Below are positions 26,002-33,421 of a stretch of 64,000 nt of DNA, in pieces (within the stretch, counting starts at the first letter, position 1; each line of letters opens with the position of its first letter). The stretch is from Salinibacterium sp. (GTDB taxonomy: Bacteria; Actinomycetota; Actinomycetes; Actinomycetales; Microbacteriaceae), in the NCBI GenBank assembly GCA_004297555.1, contig SCSV01000286.1, forward strand, positions 1 to 64,000, read 5' to 3'. A program made the position numbers and the translations under genes. The notes under the pieces were generated by a model. That model made no database searches and was not told the DNA's origin. It saw only the letters and a program-made list of their open reading frames with translations.

Positions 26002-26231
26002 TGGGCGGCCTGCTTCCGCTTCGCGTACCGAATCTGTGCCCTGGTCATGCACTTGCGACAGCGCAGGTAACCGGTAGCGTTGAACACGCCGTACTTTTTG
26101 CTCGGATGACCATGACTGCAGGAGGCACGCGAAAGCACCGCGTGGCCGCTCATGACGCGCACGTAACCGGGCATCCCGGGAACTTGAGAGGCCTTCTTTG
26201 CGCGCTGGTACTTCTGCTTGGACGTGGTCAT
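25998..26231 (-). CDS. Small zinc-ribbon protein resembling the tail of HNH endonucleases
   Basis: A 77-residue basic protein. CSHGHPSKKYG followed by CRKCMTRAQIRYAKRK closely resembles the C-terminal zinc ribbon of the HNH enzyme at 41.0-41.5 kb (CANGHP, then CREC). It has no HNH core and is therefore either a stand-alone DNA-binding ribbon or a relic of a homing enzyme. It is coupled to the helicase by a 4-base overlap. Confidence 0.65.
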   Translation of the reverse strand: MTTSKQKYQRAKKASQVPGMPGYVRVMSGHAVLSRASCSHGHPSKKYGVFNATGYLRCRKCMTRAQIRYAKRKQAAQ

Positions 26232-26443
26232 TTTCTCCCCAATCGTTTCCGCAAATCATCCAACGCATCTGCCCAGGTCATCCCGGCGGTGATGGCCACG
26301 AAGTTTTTGCCGCGTCCGGTTCCCACCAGGAACCGGTACGGGGTGAAGTCGGCCGACGAAGGTACGACCGGCAACTCCTTCACTTCGCCGTTCGACGAAC
26401 GCAGGAGCTTGCGGACTTCCCTTCTTGCTTGCTCATAAGTCAC
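26228..26443 (-). CDS. Hypothetical protein
   Basis: A 71-residue protein starting at GTG 26443 in a GTGA overlap with the HNH gene stop, with GGAGG at optimal distance. It has ADALDDLRKRL at the C-terminus and a beta-rich middle (PYRFLVGTGRGKNFVAI). No family is recognised. Confidence 0.6.
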   Translation of the reverse strand: MTYEQARREVRKLLRSSNGEVKELPVVPSSADFTPYRFLVGTGRGKNFVAITAGMTWADALDDLRKRLGRK

Positions 26444-26910
26444 GTGACACTCCTCCACTTTTGATGGGAGATGATGTTTCTGACCTGTCGAGTGCTAATT
26501 CCGAAGCTGCGCGACAACGCAATTTGCGTACAACCGCCAGCAGCACGGCAACGAATGGACCGAACCTGCTCGGCGCTCAACCGAGATTGGCCGTTACGCT
26601 CGCCTATGCTGCTGCGCCTTTTACTGACCATGTCGCGCATGTTGTCGGCGTGGGTCCCCAAGAATAGGCAGCCGCCGTTTCCTCCCGGCTCCGCATGGAC
26701 ACACCATCCATGGTCGCATCGATGGAGCACGTTAAGGCCTCTGGGGATGGGCCCATTCACCAGTTCCCAAGCAACTCGATGCGCCGCAAGGTTGTTTCCT
26801 TCTTCGTCGTAAACCTGTCCGTACCCTCCCTTATTGAGCGAGCGCATCCAACGCCAACAGCCGTTGGGCAGTTTCTCCACGTACCTCCAGAAGTCCTGCG
26901 CGATGTTCAT
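26440..26910 (-). CDS. HNH endonuclease with C-terminal HTH
   Basis: A 156-residue protein: N-terminal FWRYVEKLPNGCWRW, HNH core NVLHRCDHGWCVHAEP with LFLGTHADNMRDM, then a DNA-binding tail SAEQVRSIRC and ALSRSFGISTRQVRNI. This is the HNH_3 type often found as free-standing homing endonucleases in phages. It is joined to both neighbours by ATGA and GTGA overlaps. The partial gene at 63.9 kb has the same N-terminal motif. Confidence 0.85.
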   Translation of the reverse strand: MNIAQDFWRYVEKLPNGCWRWMRSLNKGGYGQVYDEEGNNLAAHRVAWELVNGPIPRGLNVLHRCDHGWCVHAEPGGNGGCLFLGTHADNMRDMVSKRRSSIGERNGQSRLSAEQVRSIRCRAAGGCTQIALSRSFGISTRQVRNIISHQKWRSVT

Positions 26911-27122
26911 ACGAGCTTCGCCTGCGTTGCCCACCAAAGGCTCACAATGAGGGTTCCTTCGTGTCCCGATTCGAACACCTCCGAGTCTTCGTGGATTTGA
27001 CTGACGGGTACCCAGGTGTCGGAACCTTCTTTCAGTCCGCTGCAGAGCAGAGCCTTGCCGCTGTCGCTGAACTTCAGTGCCTTCACGCCTTCGAACTCGG
27101 CCTTGTTGTCGGTGTTCGTCAT
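26907..27122 (-). CDS. Small hypothetical protein
   Basis: A 71-residue protein starting at the ATG overlapping the UDG stop. It is beta-rich (WVPVSQIHEDSEVFESGHEG; LIVSLWWATQAKL), similar in feel to a small OB-like or SH3-like strand set. No family is recognised. Confidence 0.55.
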   Translation of the reverse strand: MTNTDNKAEFEGVKALKFSDSGKALLCSGLKEGSDTWVPVSQIHEDSEVFESGHEGTLIVSLWWATQAKLV

Positions 27123-28792
27123 TTGTGTCCTTTCCTCGGTGGAAGTCCTTCGCCCATGCCACTGGGCGGTTTCGTCAGCTCCGGTACGGCATAGCTCCAG
27201 CGCGGGATGATGCCCATCAAGCGCTCCCGCCGCTCCTTCATGTTTTCCACGTAACCGCGGTGAGCGGTGATGCCGCTGAACCCGAGCGTCGACTCCAACG
27301 CGAAGTTGCCCATCTGCTGCCACGCGCGCGCGCTGACAAAGCCCTCCTTAGCCATCTGCTTGTAGATGGGAAGGATGCGCGGACTCTTGCAGATGCAGAG
27401 GTGCTTGTCGGGGCCTCTGAGATAGCGCGGGTGTTCGGCGGTAGAGCACGTCTCGCACCTCGGGATGCGCAACTGGGACATCAGGCGCGGTCTGCAGCAG
27501 TCGACCGGGTGATTGAAGGAGAGGACCTCTTCCTTCTTCTTGCCCTTCTGCTCTGTCTTGTGTTGCTTGCGCGCTACTTGGAGGAACAATTTCAGGTCGC
27601 CGCCGGGGGGAAAGCACAAGATGGAGTTGTCAATCCATACTTGCGAGCGCTTCAGATTGTGGCGCGTGAGCCAGTTTTCGAAAGTACGGCCAGAGCGACC
27701 ACAGTTGTGCACCACGTACCCGTTAGCGATAAACGTCCCACACGTAGTGGTGATGTCGACTACCTCGCGTACTCCGAGAGGAGTACGCCGAAGGACGCGT
27801 GGCCGATTCATCGACGCCCATCGCGCTCCCATTCCGTCACGCATCAAGACAGCACGGAAATTGGAGAGGAGACGCTTAGGGCGGACGGTTCCGAGAAGCT
27901 TTACAGCTTCGGTGAATCCGCCGCGTAGGTAGCGTTTGGCATTTGCTACGCCCTTCACACGCTGAATCTCAGAGCGTCCAAACTTGAATCCGAGCTGGTC
28001 GAAAAGTTCACTGACATGGTCGAGCGTCGACCCGACATTCTGCGCGAAGCCGAGAATGGTTCCGCGCTTTTTCGTAGGACCTCTAGTTCCCCCAACGTGC
28101 CCCTCACCATCAAGGAACCCGGCAAGGTAACCGAAGTCGTATCCCGTCGGAGGCGCCCATGGCGCGAACGGTCGAACGAGGCGAGAGCTGCGCATTGCGG
28201 TGATACCTGACTCCGCTTGGAGCTTTCTGTACCCACTTCGGTATCCGTCCCACTGTTGCATTTGGTCGACACGAACCCAAGCTTGCGAAGCGCCTTTCAT
28301 ACTTCCGTTGAGGAACTGGTGGTCAGCTGACGAAATGATGGAACCGCCATCCGACGTGTCGACCTGGAAGACTTCCGCGACGCGACGGACAACGTTGGTT
28401 ACAACACCAGCGGTCCATCGACGTGCACCTCTCGACGTTAAATTGCGATGCCCGTCAGGACGCTCAGGTCCATTCTCGGTTACGCCCAGAATCTCATCAC
28501 CGACCTTCAGGTCGCCGAGCGGTTTCCATTCCAGCATCCCAGTAAGTACGAGCGTCTCTGGGACCAAACAGAATGGAATACCCACCGCAACCTCATCCCG
28601 ACCCGGCGCTTCACCGATGAACGCAACGAGCGCGTCACGTGGACCGTCTCCCCAGACCGGCTCTTGACCGTTCAGCGGACACTGGTCGCACTTCGCGCCC
28701 CACTTGCGCGGGTCATCGGAGCGGAAGCCCCAACTGGTCGGTGGCGTCTGGCGGTGGTCGACCTTCGACTCGCCGTAGATTCCCTCACGCAT
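27119..28792 (-). CDS. Family 4/5-type uracil-DNA glycosylase with intein
   Basis: The 557-residue precursor has the motif GEAPGRDE at 60-67 and GIPF (71-74), continuing after splicing as CGRSGRTFENWL; this is the GExPG and GxPFxGxxG pattern of Fe-S uracil-DNA glycosylases. CDQCPL near residue 35 and VDCCRPRLMSQL after the intein provide the likely cluster ligands or core helix. It removes uracil from DNA. The intein Cys75-Asn363 splits the second conserved motif. A UDG argues that this genome uses thymine, not uracil, in agreement with ThyX. Confidence 0.88.
   Translation of the reverse strand: MREGIYGESKVDHRQTPPTSWGFRSDDPRKWGAKCDQCPLNGQEPVWGDGPRDALVAFIGEAPGRDEVAVGIPFCLVPETLVLTGMLEWKPLGDLKVGDEILGVTENGPERPDGHRNLTSRGARRWTAGVVTNVVRRVAEVFQVDTSDGGSIISSADHQFLNGSMKGASQAWVRVDQMQQWDGYRSGYRKLQAESGITAMRSSRLVRPFAPWAPPTGYDFGYLAGFLDGEGHVGGTRGPTKKRGTILGFAQNVGSTLDHVSELFDQLGFKFGRSEIQRVKGVANAKRYLRGGFTEAVKLLGTVRPKRLLSNFRAVLMRDGMGARWASMNRPRVLRRTPLGVREVVDITTTCGTFIANGYVVHNCGRSGRTFENWLTRHNLKRSQVWIDNSILCFPPGGDLKLFLQVARKQHKTEQKGKKKEEVLSFNHPVDCCRPRLMSQLRIPRCETCSTAEHPRYLRGPDKHLCICKSPRILPIYKQMAKEGFVSARAWQQMGNFALESTLGFSGITAHRGYVENMKERRERLMGIIPRWSYAVPELTKPPSGMGEGLPPRKGHK
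27704..28570 (-). mobile_element. LAGLIDADG-type intein in uracil-DNA glycosylase
   Basis: Residues Cys75-Asn363 (289 aa). It begins CLVPETLVLTG, has block B IISSADHQFL, one clear LAGLIDADG motif YLAGFLDGEGHVGG, and ends FIANGYVVHN before Cys364. A second LAGLIDADG motif is not obvious, so the endonuclease may be single-motif or degraded. It sits between GIPF and CGRSG of the uracil pocket. Confidence 0.9.
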
Positions 28793-28997
28793 TGAAGCCC
28801 TCGATGAGGGTGGTGAGGTTGATGATGAACTCAGTGCTCAGCTGCCCGTGCGCGAGCATGTAGAACTTCGCGGCGCGCTGGTGACAGAAGTCGCTGAGGC
28901 GCTCACCGACGAAAGGGAGCGGTGAGAGGATGACGCCGAGTCCCGTCCATCCTTCTGCGACCTTCTGCAGCTCTGCTCTGCGCGCGTCCGTCAGCAC
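28785..28997 (-). CDS. Hypothetical protein
   Basis: A 70-residue, mostly helical protein (TDARRAELQKVAEGW; ERLSDFCHQRAAKF). The GTG at 28997 was chosen because sequence upstream looks non-coding; the open frame itself extends to 29144. It overlaps the UDG start by 8 bases. The stretch 28998-29174 holds nothing I recognise. Confidence 0.5.
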   Translation of the reverse strand: MLTDARRAELQKVAEGWTGLGVILSPLPFVGERLSDFCHQRAAKFYMLAHGQLSTEFIINLTTLIEGFNA

Positions 28998-29174
28998 GAT
29001 GACCCCGAGATGATGAGTAGAAAAAAAGAGTGATGGTTGTCTCCAGCATCGGCACTCCGAACAGCGCGCCGGTGGATGCGGAGACAGCACCCACCGGCGC
29101 TCACTTCGAAGATGCGTGTTGCAGGCACTGCGAGCGCTATGCACGCGCTCTCAGCTCACGCACCTTCCCTCCAG

Positions 29175-29717
29175 CTACGCCGAAGCCTGAGCGGCTCCCC
29201 GGCGGCGCGACGGCGTGGTGGCCGTCTGCGAACCCGCGACCGCCCCGTTCTTGTCGGTGGCGACCTTGGCCGGGAACTTCTTCGGGTCCTGCACGATGTG
29301 CGTGACGCCGGTGAAGGACTTCCCGGTCTTCTTGTTGGTGGTGGTGCCGATGCGCACGAACGCCTCCTTCGTGGAGAAGGAGCGGGGGTCGACGGGCTTG
29401 GCCTCCTTCGGCCACGGAACCCCCAGACCCTCGTACAGCATCCGCTTCAGGCGACCGAGCGCCTTCTTCTTGTCGGTCTCCGAGTCCGCCGCGGCGGGCC
29501 ACGTGAACCACGCCTTGGAGAGCTTCTTGCCCTCCATCGCCGGGTGGTTCTTGTCGTCCTTCACGGTGAACTCGAGGATGAGCTGCGCCTTGGTCCCGTC
29601 GGCCGACATCCCACGCGAGGCATCGCTCACGATGCAGTGGTAGTCGTCCGCTTCGGGACCGGAAATGGTGTCGCCGCCGGCCGAGAAGAACGCGTCCGGG
29701 GCAGCATTGATGGCCAT
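29175..29717 (-). CDS. DUF669-like phage protein, possible ssDNA-binding
   Basis: A 180-residue protein with a beta-rich core (DYHCIVSDASRGMSADGTKA; LILEFTVKDDKNHP; KLSKAWFTWP) followed by a helix and a Gly/Thr tail, the pattern of DUF669 proteins that sit next to Sak4-like recombinases and are thought to bind ssDNA. It directly follows the Sak4-like gene in the same direction with a 120-base leader containing a CA-rich unstructured stretch, suggesting strong expression. Confidence 0.55.
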   Translation of the reverse strand: MAINAAPDAFFSAGGDTISGPEADDYHCIVSDASRGMSADGTKAQLILEFTVKDDKNHPAMEGKKLSKAWFTWPAAADSETDKKKALGRLKRMLYEGLGVPWPKEAKPVDPRSFSTKEAFVRIGTTTNKKTGKSFTGVTHIVQDPKKFPAKVATDKNGAVAGSQTATTPSRRRGAAQASA

Positions 29718-29838
29718 GATTTTTTCTCTCTTTGTGTGTGGTTGTTGTGGTGTTGCGTTGGTGTTGCGGTTGAGTGGGCGTTCGTTACAGCTGGTGGAGA
29801 GCTGCCCTCCTTCTCCTCTCCACCGTCATTCGTTGTGG
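29718..29838 (-). promoter_or_regulatory. Leader of the DUF669-like gene with hairpin and CA-rich tract
   Basis: On the minus strand an 8-bp hairpin (29794-29801 with 29816-29823) is followed by about 45 bases of almost only A and C, then GAGAGAAAAAATC before the ATG. A hairpin plus unstructured CA leader is typical of well-translated mRNAs; this is inference. Confidence 0.4.
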
Positions 29839-30771
29839 CTAGCTGCGCGCCTCCAGCAGGCCTTCCTTCACCATGATGAGGTCGAGGTTGGCGGGCTCCT
29901 CCGCTTCGAGCGTCGAGCGCATGCCGTTCTCTCCCTCGACCATGCGACTGTTCGCGCTGCCGATGTAGAGGTCGGTCGGCGCGGTGTGGATAATGGTCTC
30001 GGTGTGCTTGACGAGGTCGCCGGTCGGGAGCACCTCGGCGGTGATGTAGTCGTCCGAGACGCGGTTCTCCGCGGTGTCCGGTACGTACCGGGTCTCGAGA
30101 CTCTGGTAGAGAATCCAGTTCGCCTTCCGTGCGAGCTGCGCTGCCATCGCAGGTGACAGGTTCAAGCCGGCGTACGTGCCCTTCTTCTTGAAAGCGGTAC
30201 GTGCCTTGTCGTCTCCAGGTGCTTCTTTCGCGTGCGCGATGGCGATGACATGGACGTATTGCGAGACCTGGGACAGCAGGTCGATGAACTCGCCGAAGTC
30301 CGCGTTGAACAGCTGGTAGCCGTTGTTGTCCTTCACGTCACCGAGGAAGCGCTGGCTGGTCACGCGTGCCGCCTCCGCCTGAGCCCAATCGAAGTACTGC
30401 GTGACCGAGTCACAGGCCAGAACGTCGAAGTCGAGCCCGTCGTTCGCGCGGGCGTACTCGAGCATCTGCTGCAGAAGCTGTTTCGCTTCGAGCAAGCTGG
30501 TGACTTCGTAGGTGTCGTCGGGATGGGGGATGCGATTGAGCGCTTCGAGTGTCGGGATGGCATTGCTGTCCGAGATGAGCCACTTGACCTTACGGCCGTG
30601 GAGCGTACTCACTGCGGTAGTCTTCCTCACCTTCGGCCAGCCGTAGAGCACGATGAAGCGCTTGCCGCTGCGCAACGCTTTCTTGCCGGGAGTGAATCCG
30701 CTCCCGCTGGGTGGAGCCACGACAGGTGCGCTCACCACTGCTGCCGAACCGTTTTTCTTCTTGCTTGCCAT
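29839..30771 (-). CDS. Sak4-like RecA-fold ATPase
   Basis: A 310-residue P-loop protein. The nucleotide-binding loop is VLYGWPKVRKTTA (about 40-52), with Arg where Gly is usual in GxPKxGKT. Walker B region FDVLACDSVTQYFDW and VHVIAIAHAKEA fit phage RecA-like single-strand annealing ATPases (AAA_24/Sak4). A RBS AAGGAGA precedes the ATG. With the Cas4-like nuclease and DUF669 gene it forms a recombination set. Confidence 0.75.
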   Translation of the reverse strand: MASKKKNGSAAVVSAPVVAPPSGSGFTPGKKALRSGKRFIVLYGWPKVRKTTAVSTLHGRKVKWLISDSNAIPTLEALNRIPHPDDTYEVTSLLEAKQLLQQMLEYARANDGLDFDVLACDSVTQYFDWAQAEAARVTSQRFLGDVKDNNGYQLFNADFGEFIDLLSQVSQYVHVIAIAHAKEAPGDDKARTAFKKKGTYAGLNLSPAMAAQLARKANWILYQSLETRYVPDTAENRVSDDYITAEVLPTGDLVKHTETIIHTAPTDLYIGSANSRMVEGENGMRSTLEAEEPANLDLIMVKEGLLEARS

Positions 30772-30834
30772 GTCCGTCCGTCTCCTTGAAAGTTACGAGT
30801 CACCAATAGCAGGTGGGGCTGACATTCATCCGCA

Positions 30835-31779
30835 TCACACGACCCCCACGTAGGCGTCACTCAATCTGCTCACCTTGTCCCTGAGAACCACGTCGCCTTC
30901 GTCATTCACCCAGGCGTAGCCCTTGCGCTGGTTCTGCTTGAAGAGGTGCTTCTCCGGGCCATCGCCCCAGCAGCGCTCATAGTAGTGGCAGGGTCCGTAC
31001 TTGCCGACGCACGACGGCATGCGCTTGGGGAAGATGGCGCGGAGGCGCTTGTAGAGGAGTGCTTTTTGGTGGTCGTCCTTTGGCTTGTTGCCGTCCTGGC
31101 CGCAGACCTCGTACTTGTTCAGCTCACTGCACGCCTCGTCGACTCGCGCGTGAATCTCGAGCCGTGCATCGTTCACCAGCTGCTCGACGGCCTCGCGTTC
31201 GCGCTCGCCGACTTCGACTTCGAACTGTTGCACGCGGCCGAAGTTGTCTCCGCCGGCCTTGCAGATGACGTCGACGATGGCCTTCTCAGCTCCATGCCCC
31301 ATTGCCTCGGCGAGAATGCCCAGGTTCACGTTCCACTGCTTCTCGTCGTGCTCGGAGAAGAAGATGGTGCTCTTGAAATCGCGGATGGCCTTCCGCTTAC
31401 CGAAGCTCAGTTCCTCTCTATCCGCTTTGGCCGTCATGCCGAATGGAAGCGTGCGCTGTTTCTCCTTCGCGGTGGACGACGGAATGGGTGGGCCGGCGAG
31501 GCGCTCGTCGTAGAGCTTCTTCGCCAGCTCGATGTGAGGGTGGTACTCGGGCGGGAAGGTGTAGAGCCCTTCGACACTCCATCCCTCCAACAGTGCGTGG
31601 TAGAGCGTGCCGACGTGAAGGTAGTCCGGCGTCTTGACCGGGAAGAGGGCCAAGATGTACTTGAGGAGAAAGAGGCGCCAGCACGTTTGGGTCACCGTCC
31701 AGAACGTGGAGCCGCGCGGGGTACCGGTTCCAGGGTCACCGGTGCGCTTTCTGGAGGGCTGTGCAGGTCGTCCGTCCAT
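30835..31779 (-). CDS. Cas4/RecB-like PD-(D/E)XK nuclease with Fe-S cysteines
   Basis: A 314-residue protein. GTLYHALLEG (about 57-66) is the motif with the nuclease His, AIRDFKST contains the D-x-K core, and four Cys residues (one near 35, CVGKYGPC and CHYYERC near the C-terminus) match the Fe-S clasp of Cas4/AddB-type exonucleases. It probably resects DNA ends for the Sak4-like recombinase. A dyad copy lies 55 bases upstream. Confidence 0.75.
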   Translation of the reverse strand: MDGRPAQPSRKRTGDPGTGTPRGSTFWTVTQTCWRLFLLKYILALFPVKTPDYLHVGTLYHALLEGWSVEGLYTFPPEYHPHIELAKKLYDERLAGPPIPSSTAKEKQRTLPFGMTAKADREELSFGKRKAIRDFKSTIFFSEHDEKQWNVNLGILAEAMGHGAEKAIVDVICKAGGDNFGRVQQFEVEVGEREREAVEQLVNDARLEIHARVDEACSELNKYEVCGQDGNKPKDDHQKALLYKRLRAIFPKRMPSCVGKYGPCHYYERCWGDGPEKHLFKQNQRKGYAWVNDEGDVVLRDKVSRLSDAYVGVV

Positions 31780-31819
31780 CCGCGACGGCTTCTCTCATGG
31801 GCCGTGTGCTCGTTGCAAC

Positions 31820-31855
31820 AAAAAAAGTGACGGTGTCACAAGAAAAGTGACACCG
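31820..31855 (-). terminator. Stem-loop plus T-run after the 58-aa gene; includes dyad copy 4
   Basis: A 9-bp perfect inverted repeat (31831-31839 and 31847-31855) with a 7-base loop is followed on the minus strand by GTCAC and seven T residues, a good rho-independent terminator. Its core 31834-31852 is also the 19-bp dyad TGTCAC-N7-GTGACA, so termination and regulator binding may share one site. Confidence 0.6.
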
Positions 31856-31859
31856 GGGC

Positions 31860-32036
31860 TTAAACCACGTGAGGGTGCGTCCTCACGTTCTCGCGAACGA
31901 GTCTCGAGAGCTTCTCGAACAACGGCCTCAACCGTTCGATGGTGGCGTGTGCCTTGTATGCCTCGTGCACCGCGTTGTTCGTTCGGAACCACGGCTTGGC
32001 GTGTGAGCGAACGGTCTTCGGGTCACGTGCGTCCAT
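31860..32036 (-). CDS. Small basic hypothetical protein
   Basis: A 58-residue protein starting MDARDPKTVRSHAKPW, helical and basic (ATIERLRPLFEKLSRLVREN). It fills the gap between the Cys-rich gene at 32.0-32.3 kb and the terminator immediately after its TAA. It starts 3 bases after the upstream stop. Confidence 0.6.
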   Translation of the reverse strand: MDARDPKTVRSHAKPWFRTNNAVHEAYKAHATIERLRPLFEKLSRLVRENVRTHPHVV

Positions 32037-32039
32037 GCT

Positions 32040-32318
32040 TCAACTCCTCTTCGGGTCAATCTTCTCGCGGTGTCTCTCGACGAGAGATTTCAGCTCCTCG
32101 CGGAATTTTCCCGTCAGCTCAGAAACCGCGACGGCCTCGGGGGACTTGCTCCAGCGCTCATGGCAACCGGGGCACATGCCGGCGTGTGGCGAGAAGATGA
32201 AGTTCGCCATGCCAGTGAACGGGTCGATGGTGGAGTAGCTGTTCCTGCAGATGACGCAGGTCCAACAGTGGAGGGGAGGGTCATCGCCCAATCTCCTTCT
32301 GCATCTCTCGCCAGTCAC
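32040..32318 (-). CDS. Small zinc-ribbon hypothetical protein
   Basis: A 92-residue protein from GTG 32318, or about 83 residues from TTG 32291. HCWTCVICRNSYS and MCPGCHERW form a two-pair zinc site. The start is uncertain because the first 38 bases overlap the upstream gene. No family is recognised. Confidence 0.55.
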   Translation of the reverse strand: MTGERCRRRLGDDPPLHCWTCVICRNSYSTIDPFTGMANFIFSPHAGMCPGCHERWSKSPEAVAVSELTGKFREELKSLVERHREKIDPKRS

Positions 32319-32820
32319 CTTCGATGACCCAACCGCACTCGGTGCAGCTCCAGCCGATGGGCTTCAGCTCGTAGCGCTCGTTCCACTGGTAGTGAAACGA
32401 GACGCAACGGGAGTTTTTGAGGACGCAGGCAGGGCTCATACTGCCGTGCTTGAAGCCAATGCGTTGAATGACGATGAAACGGTAGTACCAGAGGACGAAG
32501 CGGAAGCGGAGACGGGGAAAGAACGTGGTCAGCTCGAAGCGAACGCGCTGCTTGAAGTTCCACCAGCCCCACCAGCGGGTCGAGAACTTGTCGAGCGCGA
32601 TTCGGAACTCGTGACACTCCTGGTGCAGGTGAATGGGAGTGACGCAGTTGGGCAGGGGGCAGACGAGAGCCCCATCGCACTCGTCACAGTTCAAGTAGGG
32701 ATGTGGAAGTGGGGACGTCGGTGGGAGAGGTGCGTTGATGCCCATGCAGTGTGGGCATGCTTGTCCCGGAGGACGACCGTGCGCGCAGCCGAGCACGGGT
32801 GGTATCGCAGGTGACGTCAC
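32281..32820 (-). CDS. Cys-rich hypothetical protein
   Basis: A 179-residue protein with several CxxC pairs (ACPHC, CDECD, CTECG) and an aromatic, basic middle (RFELTTFFPRLRFRFVLWYYRF). The GTG start overlaps the upstream stop (GTGA). No family is recognised; zinc binding is likely from spacing. Confidence 0.6.
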   Translation of the reverse strand: MTSPAIPPVLGCAHGRPPGQACPHCMGINAPLPPTSPLPHPYLNCDECDGALVCPLPNCVTPIHLHQECHEFRIALDKFSTRWWGWWNFKQRVRFELTTFFPRLRFRFVLWYYRFIVIQRIGFKHGSMSPACVLKNSRCVSFHYQWNERYELKPIGWSCTECGWVIEGDWREMQKEIGR

Positions 32821-33128
32821 TCGGTCTCTCGCTTGTGCTCACGCAGCGTGGAGATGAACGCTGAGCGACAGGCGGCGGTGCAGGCGGTCACCGCTGCTCT
32901 CAAGTCACCCCTGCACACCGGACCTTGAATGCGAGGGTCGCGCTCGTCAATCTCGAGTTCCTGAACGAACTCGATGAGCACGTCCAGCTCCTCGTTGAGG
33001 TGCGCGTCGAAGAACAGCTGCACCATGGTCGCCTTGTTGTGGTTTGAGGCATCTGAAGCCAGGATTTTCCTGACGAGGTCGAGGGACGAGATGGCTGCTT
33101 CGGGTACCTTCGCGGAGGGGCCGGGCAT
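32817..33128 (-). CDS. Hypothetical helical protein
   Basis: A 103-residue protein with long helices (LDLVRKILASDASNHNKATM; LDVLIEFVQELEI) and two Cys near the C-terminus. The ATG at 33128 shares a base with the upstream stop. No family is recognised. Confidence 0.55.
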   Translation of the reverse strand: MPGPSAKVPEAAISSLDLVRKILASDASNHNKATMVQLFFDAHLNEELDVLIEFVQELEIDERDPRIQGPVCRGDLRAAVTACTAACRSAFISTLREHKRETE

Positions 33129-33421
33129 CAGACTGAGCGCTCCACGCGCAGAACCCCGCGTCGTTTTTTCGTGATGGGAAGGCGACCAATGAAACGGAGC
33201 CGGTCCCACGGGCGCGGAAACTCTCCACACAGCGTTGAGGTCCACAGAAATTCTGGTGTCACGAAGAAGGTGACGGTCTCTCCGGTAGTATGGTCCAGAA
33301 ACGAAAGGTCGGCCTCGGTGGCCCTACCTTTCTTGTCGAAGAGCATTCCCGACCCGTCGAACTCGTAGTGCGCGTAGCGCTTCCACTTGTCACCTACAGC
33401 TTGTCGTCGGAGACTGTCCAA
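33128..33421 (-). CDS. Hypothetical protein
   Basis: A 97-residue protein with TTG start at 33421 preceded by GAGG at 8 bases; it overlaps the SNF2-like gene by 28 bases. Beta-rich (ETVTFFVTPEFLW). Dyad copy 5 lies inside the coding sequence (33257-33275) and there encodes the VTFFVT strand. No family is recognised. Confidence 0.5.
   Translation of the reverse strand: MDSLRRQAVGDKWKRYAHYEFDGSGMLFDKKGRATEADLSFLDHTTGETVTFFVTPEFLWTSTLCGEFPRPWDRLRFIGRLPITKKRRGVLRVERSV
33257..33275. promoter_or_regulatory. 19-bp dyad element, copy 5 (inside a gene)
   Basis: TGTCAC-GAAGAAG-GTGACG, inside the 97-aa gene and about 130 bases upstream of the next gene. It follows the same 6-7-6 spacing as the intergenic copies. 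Confidence 0.45.

Noticed and set aside
31795..31992. 65-codon minus frame across the terminator
   Set aside because: It overlaps the better 58-aa gene in another frame and runs through the T-run stem-loop.
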